Part shown: in pieces, positions 1 through 8,210 of the stretch
How the letters are laid out: each line of letters begins with the position of its first letter
How positions within the stretch are numbered: the first letter of the stretch is position 1
NCBI RefSeq assembly: GCF_003576245.1
Contig: NZ_QWGA01000003.1
Location: forward strand, 806,001-870,000
Origin: Henriciella algicola
GTDB taxonomy: Bacteria > Pseudomonadota > Alphaproteobacteria > Caulobacterales > Hyphomonadaceae
Length of the DNA: 64,000 nt
Direction of reading: 5' to 3'
Position numbers and translations under genes: made by a program
The notes under the pieces: model-generated
The model's input: the letters and a program-made list of their open reading frames with translations, nothing else
Database searches by the model: none
What the model was told of the DNA's origin: nothing

Positions 1-974
1 TTGGCTGCAGCGACAAGGCTGTCGAAGCCCTGACCAAGGCGGCCCAGCATCTTGAGCTTTACCCGGATGGTTCTGCCTTCGCACTGCGTCAGGCCATCGG
101 CGCGAAATATGACATCGATCCGGACCGCATCGTCTGCGGCGCAGGCTCTGACGAGATCTTCCAGCTGCTTGGCCGTGCCTATCTGCAGCCGGGCGATGAA
201 GTCCTGCAATCGGCGCACGGCTTTCTTGTCTACAGCCTCGTAGCGCAGCAGGCGGGCGCCAAACTGATCAGCGCGCCGGAAAAGGATCTGCGCACCGACG
301 TCGATGCCATGCTGGAGCGCGTGACCGACAAGACGAAGATCGTCTTCTTGGCCAACCCGAACAATCCGACCGGCAGCTACATTTCTTATAGCGAGGTCAA
401 ACGCCTGCACGCTGGCCTGCGCGAAGACATCCTTCTGGTCCTCGACGGCGCCTATGCCGAGTACGTCCAGCAGGATGATTATAATGACGGCATGGAAATG
501 GCGCACGATTATCCAAATGTGCTGATGACGCGCACCTTCTCCAAGATTCATGGCCTTGCAGGCCTTCGCCTCGGTTGGGCCTATGGGCCGGAAAGCATCA
601 TCGACGCGGTGCACCGTGTACGCGGGCCGTTCAACGTGACGTCGGTGGCGCAGGCCGCCTGCCTCGCCGCGCTGAACGACGACGCCTTCGTCGCCAAATC
701 CGTGGCCCACAATAATGGCGAACTGGACCGCCTGAAGCCTGCCCTAGAAGAAATGGGCTTCAAGGTCTTCCCGAGCGTTGCGAACTTCCTGCTCATCGAT
801 TTCGGCAGCGAGAAGCGCGCCGAGGAAGCCGACGTCTTCCTGCGCTCCAAGGGCATCGTGATCCGCGACATGAAGGCTTACGGCCTCGCCCATTGCATGC
901 GCCTCTCGATCGGCACGACAGAAGCCAATGACGATGTGCTGGCCGCCTTCAACGACTTCGCGAAGGCCAGCTAG
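1..974 (+). CDS. hisC: Histidinol-phosphate aminotransferase (5' end outside window)
   Basis: PLP enzyme of fold type I that converts imidazole-acetol phosphate and glutamate to histidinol phosphate in histidine synthesis; many alphaproteobacterial forms also transaminate aromatic keto acids. The reading frame is open from base 3, so the N-terminus lies upstream of the window. Visible motifs are NPNNPTG (about base 354) and the PLP-lysine segment SKIHGLAGLRLGW (about base 540), followed by the Arg-rich C-terminal domain. It ends three bases before the tyrA-like gene, so the two are probably co-transcribed. That pairing is common in Caulobacterales and suggests that this copy may serve aromatic amino acid synthesis as well as histidine. 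The specificity is inferred, not visible. Confidence 0.9.
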   Translation, partial: GCSDKAVEALTKAAQHLELYPDGSAFALRQAIGAKYDIDPDRIVCGAGSDEIFQLLGRAYLQPGDEVLQSAHGFLVYSLVAQQAGAKLISAPEKDLRTDVDAMLERVTDKTKIVFLANPNNPTGSYISYSEVKRLHAGLREDILLVLDGAYAEYVQQDDYNDGMEMAHDYPNVLMTRTFSKIHGLAGLRLGWAYGPESIIDAVHRVRGPFNVTSVAQAACLAALNDDAFVAKSVAHNNGELDRLKPALEEMGFKVFPSVANFLLIDFGSEKRAEEADVFLRSKGIVIRDMKAYGLAHCMRLSIGTTEANDDVLAAFNDFAKAS

Positions 975-977
975 GCG

Positions 978-1916
978 ATGATCAGACCCGTTTTTGACCG
1001 GATTGCCATTATCGGGGCCGGGCTGATCGGGTCCTCGATCGCCCTGGCTGCGCGCGAGAATGGCGCGGCCGACAAGATCGCGATCTACGACGCCAATGAA
1101 GATGTGCGCCGCCGCGCGGGCCAGCTCGGCCTTGGCGAGGTGTGCGACACGCCCGCAGCCACCTGCAGCGATGCGGACTGCGTTATCCTCTGCGTCCCCG
1201 TTGGCGCGATTGAAACAGCCTGCGAGGCGCTCGCGCCCTCGCTGAAACCCGGCGCCATCCTGAGCGATGTCGGCTCTGTGAAGGAAAAGGCGCTCGCCGC
1301 CATGCAGGCGCATTGTCCTGAGAGCGTGCATCTCATTCCCGGCCACCCGATCGCAGGTACCGAGAAGTCCGGCCCGGAATCCGGGTTCTCGACCCTGTTC
1401 AAGAATGCCTGGTACATCCTGACCCCTCTGCCGCAGCAGGAAGAAGCCTACAATTCCGCGCTCGATCGTCTTGCCGCCTTCTGGGAAATGCTGGGATCGA
1501 AGGTCGAGATCATGGAGGCAGGTCGCCATGACCGCGTTCTCGCCATTACCTCTCACCTGCCCCACCTCATCGCCTACAATATCGTCTCGACGGCCTATGA
1601 CATGGAAAGCGTCGGCGAAGGCGAGGTGGTGAAATATTCCGCAGGCGGCTTCCGTGATTTCACGCGGATTGCAGCCTCCGACCCGACCATGTGGCGCGAC
1701 GTCTTCCTGAACAATCGGGAAGCCGTGCTTGAGACGCTCGGCCGCTTCAGCGAAGACCTTGCTGCCCTGCAGCGGGCCATCCGCTGGGGTGATGGTGACA
1801 CGCTGATGAAGGAATTCGAACGCGCCCGCGGCATCCGCAAGGCCATCATCGATGCCGGGCAGGACACGTCAGACGTCAACTTCGGGCGCAATACGTCCGA
1901 CAAGCCGAAACATTAG
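978..1916 (+). CDS. Prephenate/arogenate dehydrogenase
   Basis: NAD(P)-dependent oxidative decarboxylation of prephenate or arogenate, the committed step to tyrosine. The protein has 312 aa, with an N-terminal Rossmann nucleotide-binding motif IIGAGLIGSS (residues 10-19) and the conserved GTEKSGPESGF and HDRVLAITSHLPHL segments of the TyrA family. The start lies three bases after the hisC stop, so translation is probably coupled. Whether the preferred substrate is prephenate or arogenate (TyrC-type) cannot be read from sequence alone. No chorismate-mutase domain is fused; a free chorismate mutase lies at 9434-9724. Confidence 0.9.
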   Translation: MIRPVFDRIAIIGAGLIGSSIALAARENGAADKIAIYDANEDVRRRAGQLGLGEVCDTPAATCSDADCVILCVPVGAIETACEALAPSLKPGAILSDVGSVKEKALAAMQAHCPESVHLIPGHPIAGTEKSGPESGFSTLFKNAWYILTPLPQQEEAYNSALDRLAAFWEMLGSKVEIMEAGRHDRVLAITSHLPHLIAYNIVSTAYDMESVGEGEVVKYSAGGFRDFTRIAASDPTMWRDVFLNNREAVLETLGRFSEDLAALQRAIRWGDGDTLMKEFERARGIRKAIIDAGQDTSDVNFGRNTSDKPKH

Positions 1917-2009
1917 CGCTGCAGCACGCGCCGGGGAACTTTCGCTTCTCAGAGCGTTCATTCTGTCAGGGCCGACGCTAGACTGGCCCACCGAAAGGCA
2001 GGATCCCGC

Positions 2010-2492
2010 ATGAAAAAGACCTATCTTGCAGCCGGCATGGCCGCACTCCTTCTGGGCGCGTGCACCACGGCGCAGCCTTATGGCCCGGCGACATCAGCGA
2101 GCGCGCAAGGCTTTACCGTCCAGCCGATTGAGTCTGATCGCTACCGCGTCAGCTACACCGCCCTCTCACCTGGGGAAGCGCGCAGCTATGTGCTGCGCCG
2201 CGCCGCAGAAGTGACAGTGGAGAATAATGCCGACTGGTTCCGCATCGTCGGTGGCTATATCGACAGCGATGAGAGCAGCCGCCCGCGGTCTTCACTCTCC
2301 ATCGGTGGTGGAAGCTCGTCTGGCCGCTATGGCTCCGGGGTGGGTGTTGGCGTCGGCATCGGCGTCCCGCTTGGCGGCTCCAGCAAGAAGACGACCGAGA
2401 GCATCGAAATCCTGATTGGCCGCGGCCCGCGCCCGGACACGCCTCAGGCCTATAATGCCCGCTCCGTGCTCGAAAACACGCCTCTCCGGTAG
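2010..2492 (+). CDS. CC0125/CC1285-type lipoprotein
   Basis: Small predicted lipoprotein of 160 aa. It starts with a Lys-Lys signal peptide ending in a lipobox (LLGACTT, Cys18), followed by the segment RYRVSYTA...LRRAAEVTVENNADWFRIV, which matches my memory of a Caulobacter-type lipoprotein family of unknown function. Residues about 98-128 form a Ser/Gly and Gly-Val low-complexity stretch. A good ribosome site (AGGCAGGA) precedes the ATG. It stands alone between the hisC-tyrA pair and a convergent SDR gene. The role is unknown; an envelope location is inferred from the lipobox. Confidence 0.75.
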   Translation: MKKTYLAAGMAALLLGACTTAQPYGPATSASAQGFTVQPIESDRYRVSYTALSPGEARSYVLRRAAEVTVENNADWFRIVGGYIDSDESSRPRSSLSIGGGSSSGRYGSGVGVGVGIGVPLGGSSKKTTESIEILIGRGPRPDTPQAYNARSVLENTPLR

Positions 2493-2507
2493 CGACCGTC
2501 CGCCCTC

Positions 2508-3224
2508 TCAGGGCTCGATGACTTCCGCCTGCCAGTCAAAGACCTTGCCTGTATCGGCGGGCGTCAGCTTGCCGATGACGTCGAGCAGATAACCCGCAGA
2601 CTGTTGCGGCGTGAAGAGCTGCTTGTCGGGCACATTGCCCTGAAATGGCTTCGAGAGGCCGGTGTCCACCGTGCCCGGGTGAAGCCCGACGCAGATGCTT
2701 TCTTCGGACTTGCGCGTCCACTCAATGGCGAAGTTGCGGATCAGCATGTTCAGCGCAGCCTTCGAGGCGCGGTAGGCATGCCAGCCACCAAAGCCATTGT
2801 CGCCAATGGACCCGACCCGCGCCGATAGCGCTGCAAAGACGGCCCGCTCACCCCGCGGCATCAATGGCAGGAAGTGCTTGGCGACAAGGCCCGGCCCGAA
2901 CGTGTTCAGGCGAAAGACGCGCTCATACGCCTCCATCGACTGATGGCGCCAGCTTTTCTCCGGCTGCAGCGCGTCGCCGTCCGACAGGATGCCCGCCGCA
3001 ATAATACAAAGCTCGACCGGCCCATCCTTTTTCACACGCGCGGCGGCCGCTTCGATGCTTTCCTCATCGAGAATATCGATCTTGCCCGGCGTGACGCCGT
3101 CCGGCCATTCGCCACCACCTGAACGTGAAAGCGCATGGATTGACTGGAACCAGCCGCGCGCATGCAGCTCCTCGACCAGCGCACGGCCGATACCGCCCGT
3201 GGCTCCAATGATGACAGCTGACAT
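2508..3224 (-). CDS. SDR-family oxidoreductase (CsgA/C-factor-like)
   Basis: Short-chain dehydrogenase of 238 aa with the N-terminal dinucleotide motif GATGGIG (residues 7-13) and the catalytic YRASK motif; the usual NNAG motif is replaced by IIAAG. The overall size and the short N-terminus resemble the C-factor-like SDR subgroup. The substrate is unknown. It is convergent with the lipoprotein gene (15 bp apart) and transcribed away from the tRNA-Leu region. No cofactor preference is called, because the residues after the glycine motif are not diagnostic by eye. Confidence 0.8.
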   Translation of the reverse strand: MSAVIIGATGGIGRALVEELHARGWFQSIHALSRSGGGEWPDGVTPGKIDILDEESIEAAAARVKKDGPVELCIIAAGILSDGDALQPEKSWRHQSMEAYERVFRLNTFGPGLVAKHFLPLMPRGERAVFAALSARVGSIGDNGFGGWHAYRASKAALNMLIRNFAIEWTRKSEESICVGLHPGTVDTGLSKPFQGNVPDKQLFTPQQSAGYLLDVIGKLTPADTGKVFDWQAEVIEP

Positions 3225-3426
3225 GTGCGGCTCCCTTCTGGCTTGGGAGGGGAGGTAGGGCAGCGTGCTCGCGTGGAAATGGGAATTGAGGTCGCAGCTC
3301 CGATGCTGCTGTGGCGTTAGCCTGGCAGCCTTGAGCCCGGCTCATGTAAGGCGCGAAGCGCCGATACGGGGTCAGAACAATCACGCCCCTGCCGGGGCAC
3401 TCATTTCGTAAAATCAGTCCACTAGA

Positions 3427-3477
3427 GCGGCGGCTGCCGCCGCATTCTCCGCCTTAAATCGATCCACTGGATCGATT
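3427..3477. repeat. Two perfect hairpins downstream of tRNA-Leu
   Basis: Bases 3427-3443 are GCGGCGG-ctg-CCGCCGC, and bases 3457-3477 are a 10-bp perfect inverted repeat around a single base (AATCGATCCA / TGGATCGATT). Both lie within 80 bp of the tRNA 3' end on its strand. Neither has a T-run, so they may be processing or termination structures or copies of an interspersed repeat. Apart from these hairpins, I see nothing coding in 3225-3502. Confidence 0.5.
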
Positions 3478-3502
3478 GATCGCTGGCGCGAACGGCTGCG
3501 AA

Positions 3503-3589
3503 TGGTGCCCCGGGCCGGACTTGAACCGGCACTCTGTTGCCAGAAGCGGATTTTGAGTCCGCCGCGTCTACCAATTCCACCACCGGGGC
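3503..3589 (-). tRNA. tRNA-Leu (anticodon CAA)
   Basis: On the minus strand the sequence starts GCCCCGG and ends CCGGGGC-A-CCA, a perfect 7-bp acceptor stem with encoded CCA. The anticodon stem-loop is GCGGA-CTCAAAA-TCCGC, giving anticodon CAA. The T-arm is GCCGG-TTCAAGT-CCGGC. The D-arm AATTGGTAGA and a long variable arm fit class II leucine tRNA. Length is 87 nt. Confidence 0.97.
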
Positions 3590-3679
3590 CGGGCTGGATT
3601 GCGTGCATCGCTCTGCCTCATGGTCCTCGCGGCGTCAATCATCTCGACCAGTGCATCAAAGCGCGCTAACAGCCGCCAC

Positions 3680-4279
3680 ATGACGCAAGAGCTTTCCCCC
3701 CGGACTTTCCTGCAATCCATCGAGTCGATGGCCCAAGAGGCGCCGGAAGACGGCTTTTCACTTCGTGAGATCTTTGACCGGCTGCATGAACGCGCTTTCG
3801 GAGCCGCGCTCTTCATCCTCGCCCTGCCCTGCTGCATTCCGTTTCTCTATGGCGTGCCCCAGATCGTGTCGCTGCCCATGATGGTACTGGCCGCGCAGAT
3901 GGCGATGGGCCGGCGCGAGCCCTGGCTGCCAGAGAAGTTCGCGGCCCGGAAGATCGACAAGAAGGGCCTGTCCCGCACAGCAAACGGCGGGCGCAAATGG
4001 TTTGGCTGGCTGGAAAAGATCGCTCGCCCACGCCTGACTTTCCTGATGGCGCCGGTGGGTGAGCGGGTCATCGGCTTTTTCCTGGTCTTCTTCTGCGCAT
4101 CCATCCTCGTGCCGCTGCCGTCGACCAACACGGTGCCGGGCATTGGCGTCGCCATTGTCGCTTTCGGCCTGATGGCGCGTGATGGCATTCTCGTTATTCT
4201 AGGCTCAGTCATCGGCACGGCATGGATCGCGACCTTGATTGCGCTTGTCGCATTCGGTGTGCGAACGATCAGCGGCTAG
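3680..4279 (+). CDS. ExoD-family membrane protein
   Basis: Protein of 199 aa of the ExoD family, named for a Sinorhizobium exopolysaccharide locus; its biochemical role is unresolved. Features are an N-terminal cytosolic segment, a family-typical ALPCCIPFLYGVPQIVSLPMM segment (positions about 46-66), and hydrophobic helices near residues 44-70, 125-145 and 145-190. The chosen ATG at 3680 begins MTQELSPRTF. The frame is open further upstream to a TTG at 3599, just after the tRNA, but that extension shows no homology and no better ribosome site. A 102-bp gap separates it from dsbB. Confidence 0.8.
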   Translation: MTQELSPRTFLQSIESMAQEAPEDGFSLREIFDRLHERAFGAALFILALPCCIPFLYGVPQIVSLPMMVLAAQMAMGRREPWLPEKFAARKIDKKGLSRTANGGRKWFGWLEKIARPRLTFLMAPVGERVIGFFLVFFCASILVPLPSTNTVPGIGVAIVAFGLMARDGILVILGSVIGTAWIATLIALVAFGVRTISG

Positions 4280-4381
4280 AAGCCCCGCAACTGCATCTGC
4301 GCGCGATGTCGCATTGCAGGCCCTTGCACAGGGCTCCATTCTGCGTCTCGCACAAGACCCCTCTGGCGAACGGCACAGATT

Positions 4382-4918
4382 ATGGACGCGGTTCTTTCCC
4401 CACTCCTTCGCACCTGGCGCTGGCCGGTGATCGCACTTGTGGTCTCTCTCACAATGCTGGCGACGGCGCACGCGTTTGAGCGCCTCGCTTTCCTGCTGCC
4501 TTGCCAGCTCTGCCTGCGTCAGCGTGAGGTGTACTGGGCTGCCGCTGCGATGGCGGTGACAGGCATCATCCTCTGGAACATCCGCAACAATCGCCGCTTC
4601 CTCGTCGCGTTCAACGTGATGCTCGGCCTCGTCTTCACGACGGGCGCAGTTGTCGCCGCCTACCATGCCGGTGTGGAGTGGAGCTGGTGGCCTGCCCCGT
4701 CAGGCTGCACAGGCGAAGCGGTAGACGTCATGGGGCTATCGCTTGATGGCCTCAATGACCGCACGGCTGTCGCCTCGTGCACAGATGCGCCATGGCGTAT
4801 GCTCGGCCTTTCCATGGCTGGCTGGAACGCGCTCGTTTCGGTCGGTCTTGCCGCGATCAGCTTTGTGGCGGCGGGTCTTGCCTTCCCGAGCAGCTATGGT
4901 GAGCTGGAGCCTGCCTAG
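4382..4918 (+). CDS. dsbB: Disulfide bond formation protein B
   Basis: Inner-membrane quinone reductase that reoxidises periplasmic DsbA. The protein has 178 aa with four predicted helices. The first periplasmic redox pair is C41/C44 in PCQLCLRQR, and the second pair is C109 and C133 in the loop between helices 3 and 4, both as expected for DsbB. Its stop codon overlaps that of the convergent DUF3429 gene by the tetramer CTAG (4915-4918). No dsbA is nearby. Confidence 0.9.
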   Translation: MDAVLSPLLRTWRWPVIALVVSLTMLATAHAFERLAFLLPCQLCLRQREVYWAAAAMAVTGIILWNIRNNRRFLVAFNVMLGLVFTTGAVVAAYHAGVEWSWWPAPSGCTGEAVDVMGLSLDGLNDRTAVASCTDAPWRMLGLSMAGWNALVSVGLAAISFVAAGLAFPSSYGELEPA

Positions 4919-5373
4919 AACAGATATGCCTGCACGGCCCACGCGCCAATCAGCGATGCGATCACGACCAGGCTGACACCAAGACGGAGCGGCTTGAAGC
5001 TGGACGGCACCTCGCCTGAGCGAAGGTCCCACAAGAGCTGCAGCGCAAACAGCCCGGCATAAGCCAGAAACCAGACCGGCCCCGGCGCAAGAATGATCGC
5101 TGGCGGCAGGATTGCCCAGCCTGCGAGAGACGGACAGACCGACAGCACGAACGTGCCGGGCTTCGGGCCGCGGCTTACCAGCGCCAGCCCCCACCTGATC
5201 CCGCCGAGGAATGACAGGATGACAGCGCTATAAGTCTGCAGCCACAGCGCCGCGGTCGAATTGGTCGGCGCGTCCAGAAAGGCCATGGCGATCGCAAGGC
5301 CCAAGAACGGGATGGCGCCGGTCGCCGTCAGCAGGAAGACGGTCTTGCGCGGGAAGGGTGTCTGTTCGGTCAT
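4915..5373 (-). CDS. DUF3429 membrane protein
   Basis: Protein of 152 aa with about four to five hydrophobic helices and the family-like core YSAVILSFLGGIRWG near the middle, as in DUF3429 proteins of proteobacteria (function unknown). I chose the ATG at 5373 (MTEQTPFPRK). The frame also runs 14 codons further upstream, where the residues look unlike the family. It converges on dsbB with a 4-nt stop overlap. Confidence 0.75.
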   Translation of the reverse strand: MTEQTPFPRKTVFLLTATGAIPFLGLAIAMAFLDAPTNSTAALWLQTYSAVILSFLGGIRWGLALVSRGPKPGTFVLSVCPSLAGWAILPPAIILAPGPVWFLAYAGLFALQLLWDLRSGEVPSSFKPLRLGVSLVVIASLIGAWAVQAYLF

Positions 5374-5508
5374 GCCAGCAGATATGAGACGCACCGGCGC
5401 AATGACGAGTGGCACGCCGGAAATTGTGAAGAGAAGCTTTCGAACCTGTCGCCAATTCGAACGCCAAATTCATGCAGCGTCAATTGCGCCCGGGTTGTTC
5501 AGGGCCTC

Positions 5509-6150
5509 ATGTCACGCCGCCTCATCTCCTTCCTGATTGCTCTGGTTGCGATCTTCTTTGCCTTCGCCTGTCTGACGGCAATCAGGTGGCCCAGCATCAT
5601 GATGGTGCTGGTCATGTTCTTTCATCCGGATCCGGCCCTCGGGCTGGAAAACGTGAACTGGCGTGAGCTCGGCTTTGTTTATGGCGCGCCCTACTTCCTC
5701 GGCTCGCTCTGCTTCTATGCGGCAGCCGCATCGCTGGCACGCCGTCAGGGCAGCCTTCTCTGGTACGGCATGGGCTGCGCCGCGGTCTCGCCCAGCCTCC
5801 TTATGCTGCATTTCTCCGGCCCATGGTGGATGGACCCAAGCGGCCTGCAAGGCATGCTGGTCGGCGGCGCGCTCATCCTTCTGATGCTCGGCCTCGCTGC
5901 TATCCTGCTCGAAGATGAGCACAATGACCGCCCGCGCATTGTCACGGCAGACGGCGAAAGTGCCCAGCAAGGCGTACATCTCTCCCGCCAGCAATTCGAA
6001 CAGCTGATGGCGCAGCGAAACGCCCCGGCAAAGTCAGATCCTGCCGCACCCAAGCGCCGCCGGGGCCCAGTACCTGCTGCCATTGCGCGCCAGCGGGCCC
6101 AGTTTGCCGCAGATGGCCGGCGCATGCTCGCCCGTCAGGGACGTCTCTAG
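5509..6150 (+). CDS. Hypothetical membrane protein
   Basis: Protein of 213 aa that I do not recognise. It has four hydrophobic segments (about residues 5-27, 50-72, 80-95 and 112-130), then a charged cytosolic tail rich in Arg, Ala and Pro (PKRRRGPVPAAIARQR). The tail contains SRQQFEQLMAQ, a possible short helix. It precedes another small membrane protein and lpdA on the same strand, with 86-bp and 89-bp gaps. No function is proposed. Confidence 0.7.
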   Translation: MSRRLISFLIALVAIFFAFACLTAIRWPSIMMVLVMFFHPDPALGLENVNWRELGFVYGAPYFLGSLCFYAAAASLARRQGSLLWYGMGCAAVSPSLLMLHFSGPWWMDPSGLQGMLVGGALILLMLGLAAILLEDEHNDRPRIVTADGESAQQGVHLSRQQFEQLMAQRNAPAKSDPAAPKRRRGPVPAAIARQRAQFAADGRRMLARQGRL

Positions 6151-6236
6151 CCTCTCTCTATTCTCCGCCGCCCTTGGCGCTGGCCCGGCCGCCCGCTATG
6201 TGGCAGGCATAAAGGCAGGCTTCGGGGAGGAAGATC

Positions 6237-6602
6237 ATGCTGGTCAGACGGATTGCCGGTTTCGCCGGGGCGGGCGTTGCAGCCTGGATGCTCTGGGAAA
6301 CCATCACCCCCATCATGCGCCAGATTTCGCTCGGCAGTGACCTAGCAACAGAGCTTCTGAACCCACCCGTTTCCCTGCTGCGCATCGTCTCGACCGCGCT
6401 TCTCATCATTGGCGGCTTGCTCGCTCTCGGCGCTATTCGCGGCGCGGTCTGGGTGTTTTCGGCAGGCGCACTCGTCTTCGCCCTGATGACCGGTGCGATG
6501 ATCTCGCTCGGCGCCGACTATACAGTGTGGGCGGACGAGGCGATCCTTGCGCCATTCCTGCTCGTTATCTGCGGCGTCCTGCTTTTCTGTCCGCGCAAGT
6601 GA
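6237..6602 (+). CDS. Small hypothetical membrane protein
   Basis: Protein of 121 aa with four predicted transmembrane helices and almost no soluble domain. A strong ribosome site (GGGGAGGA, 6224-6231) sits 5-6 bases before the ATG, which supports the start. I recognise no family. It lies between a hypothetical membrane protein and lpdA on the same strand. I see no catalytic motif. Confidence 0.7.
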   Translation: MLVRRIAGFAGAGVAAWMLWETITPIMRQISLGSDLATELLNPPVSLLRIVSTALLIIGGLLALGAIRGAVWVFSAGALVFALMTGAMISLGADYTVWADEAILAPFLLVICGVLLFCPRK

Positions 6603-6691
6603 GCCTTGCGCTGAGGCCGCATTGATTTCGCCCCACCAGTGCTTAGGTTCGCGGGCAAGCAAACCTTGTTCAGACACACAGGCAAAATTCC

Positions 6692-8095
6692 ATGTCAGAC
6701 ACTTACGACGTAGTCATCATCGGCGGTGGCCCGGGCGGCTATAATTGCGCGATCCGCTGCGGCCAGCTTGGCCTGAAGACCGCCATCATCGACAAGCGCG
6801 GCGTGCTTGGCGGCACCTGCCTGAATGTCGGCTGCATCCCCTCGAAGGCCCTGCTGCACGGCTCTGAGCTGTTTGCAGCCGCCAAGAACGACTTTGCAGG
6901 TCTCGGCATCAAGATGAGCGGGCTCGAGCTCGACCTTGATCAGATGATGAGCCAGAAGACCGACGCAGTGAACGGCCTCACCCAGGGCATCGAGTTCCTG
7001 ATGAAGAAGAACAAGGTCGACTACGTCAAAGGCTTTGGCCGCATCAAGGAAAAGGGCGTTGTCGAGGTCGACGCCGAGGATGGCGAGCAAAAGACGCTGA
7101 CCACGAAGAACATCGTGATCGCGACCGGCTCTGTGCCCTCCTCCCTGCCGAACATCGAGATCGACGAAGAGCGGGTCGTCACCAATGAAGGCGCGATCGC
7201 CCTGAAAGAAGTGCCGGAGAAACTGATCGTGATCGGTGCTGGCATTATCGGGCTGGAGCTTGGCTCCGTCTGGTCACGCCTTGGCGCCAGCGTCACCGTC
7301 GTTGAGTATCTCGACCGCATCATGCCGGGCGCCGACGACGAAATCGCCAAGGAAGCCCAGCGCACCTTCAAGAAGCAGGGTCTCGAGTTCCGCCTCGGCC
7401 AGAAGGTCACCGGCGTTGAGCGTATCGACGGTCATGTGAAACTCTTCATGGAGCCTGCCGCAGGCGGCGATCAGGAAACCCTCGAAGCCAATGCGATCAT
7501 CGTCGCTGTTGGCCGCCGTCCCTACACTGAAGGCCTTGGCCTCGAAGCTGTGGGCGGCAAGACCGACAAGCGCGGCGTCATCGAAACGACTGACCACTTC
7601 AAGGTCACTGACGGCGTCTGGGCGATCGGCGACTGCATTCACGGCCCGATGCTGGCCCACAAGGCCGAAGATGACGGCGCTGCGGTCGCAGAGCTCATCG
7701 CGGGCAAGGCAGGCCATGTCGACTATGACCTCGTCCCGAGCGTCGTTTACACCAATCCGGAAATCGCTTGGGTCGGCAAGACCGAAGCCCAGCTCAAAGA
7801 GGCCGGCATCGAGTACAAGAAGGGCAAATTCCCCTTCCAGGCCAACTCACGTGCCCGCACCAATCATGAGACAACCGGCTTTGTGAAGATCCTGGCCGAC
7901 GCCAAGACGGACCGAATTCTCGGCGCGCACATGATGGGTGTCGGTGTCGGTGAGATGATCCACGAGATCTGTATCGCCATGGAATTCGGCGCCGCCTCCG
8001 AAGACGTCGCCCGCACCTGCCACGCCCACCCGACCATGTCCGAAGCCGTCCGCCAGGCCGCCATGGGCGTCGAAGGCTGGACGATGCAGATGTAG
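6692..8095 (+). CDS. lpdA: Dihydrolipoyl dehydrogenase (E3)
   Basis: FAD enzyme that reoxidises dihydrolipoamide in the pyruvate, 2-oxoglutarate or branched-chain dehydrogenase complexes, or in the glycine cleavage system. The 467-aa length is normal. FAD motif GGGPGG is at residues 11-16, redox disulfide C43/C48 is in GGTCLNVGCIPSKALL, the second nucleotide motif is GAGIIGLELGS, and the C-terminal HAHPTMSE carries the catalytic His/Glu pair that acts across the dimer. No E1/E2 gene is adjacent, so the partner complex cannot be told from this window. A hairpin terminator follows at 8157-8195. Confidence 0.96.
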   Translation: MSDTYDVVIIGGGPGGYNCAIRCGQLGLKTAIIDKRGVLGGTCLNVGCIPSKALLHGSELFAAAKNDFAGLGIKMSGLELDLDQMMSQKTDAVNGLTQGIEFLMKKNKVDYVKGFGRIKEKGVVEVDAEDGEQKTLTTKNIVIATGSVPSSLPNIEIDEERVVTNEGAIALKEVPEKLIVIGAGIIGLELGSVWSRLGASVTVVEYLDRIMPGADDEIAKEAQRTFKKQGLEFRLGQKVTGVERIDGHVKLFMEPAAGGDQETLEANAIIVAVGRRPYTEGLGLEAVGGKTDKRGVIETTDHFKVTDGVWAIGDCIHGPMLAHKAEDDGAAVAELIAGKAGHVDYDLVPSVVYTNPEIAWVGKTEAQLKEAGIEYKKGKFPFQANSRARTNHETTGFVKILADAKTDRILGAHMMGVGVGEMIHEICIAMEFGAASEDVARTCHAHPTMSEAVRQAAMGVEGWTMQM

Positions 8096-8156
8096 GTTTC
8101 TACGCCCAGCATGGTGAGCGAAGTCGAACCATGCCGTTACAAGGCGCACCCAGATC

Positions 8157-8195
8157 AGCCCGCGCGGTTCGACTTCGTCACCGTGCGGGCTTTTT
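8157..8195 (+). terminator. Intrinsic terminator of lpdA
   Basis: A 12-bp stem (AGCCCGCGCGGT paired with ACCGTGCGGGCT, one G-U) with an 11-nt loop, followed directly by TTTTTC. The loop contains TCGACTTCG, similar to the core of the repeat family described at 8211 and 22297. A related palindrome, GCATGGT...ACCATGC, sits just upstream at 8109-8134. Confidence 0.85.
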
Positions 8196-8210
8196 CTATG
8201 CTCTATAGCT

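Noticed and set aside
744-1565. 273-codon antisense frame over hisC/tyrA, and similar long antisense frames elsewhere (9712-10806, 25331-26182, 33875-35125, 58823-59821, 61784-62734)
   Set aside because: Each lies opposite a gene with clear family motifs, and their translations show no recognisable domains; they are codon-bias shadows in high-GC DNA.
3414-3608. Open frame on the minus strand overlapping tRNA-Leu
   Set aside because: It is read through the tRNA gene itself and the hairpins beyond it; there is no ribosome site.
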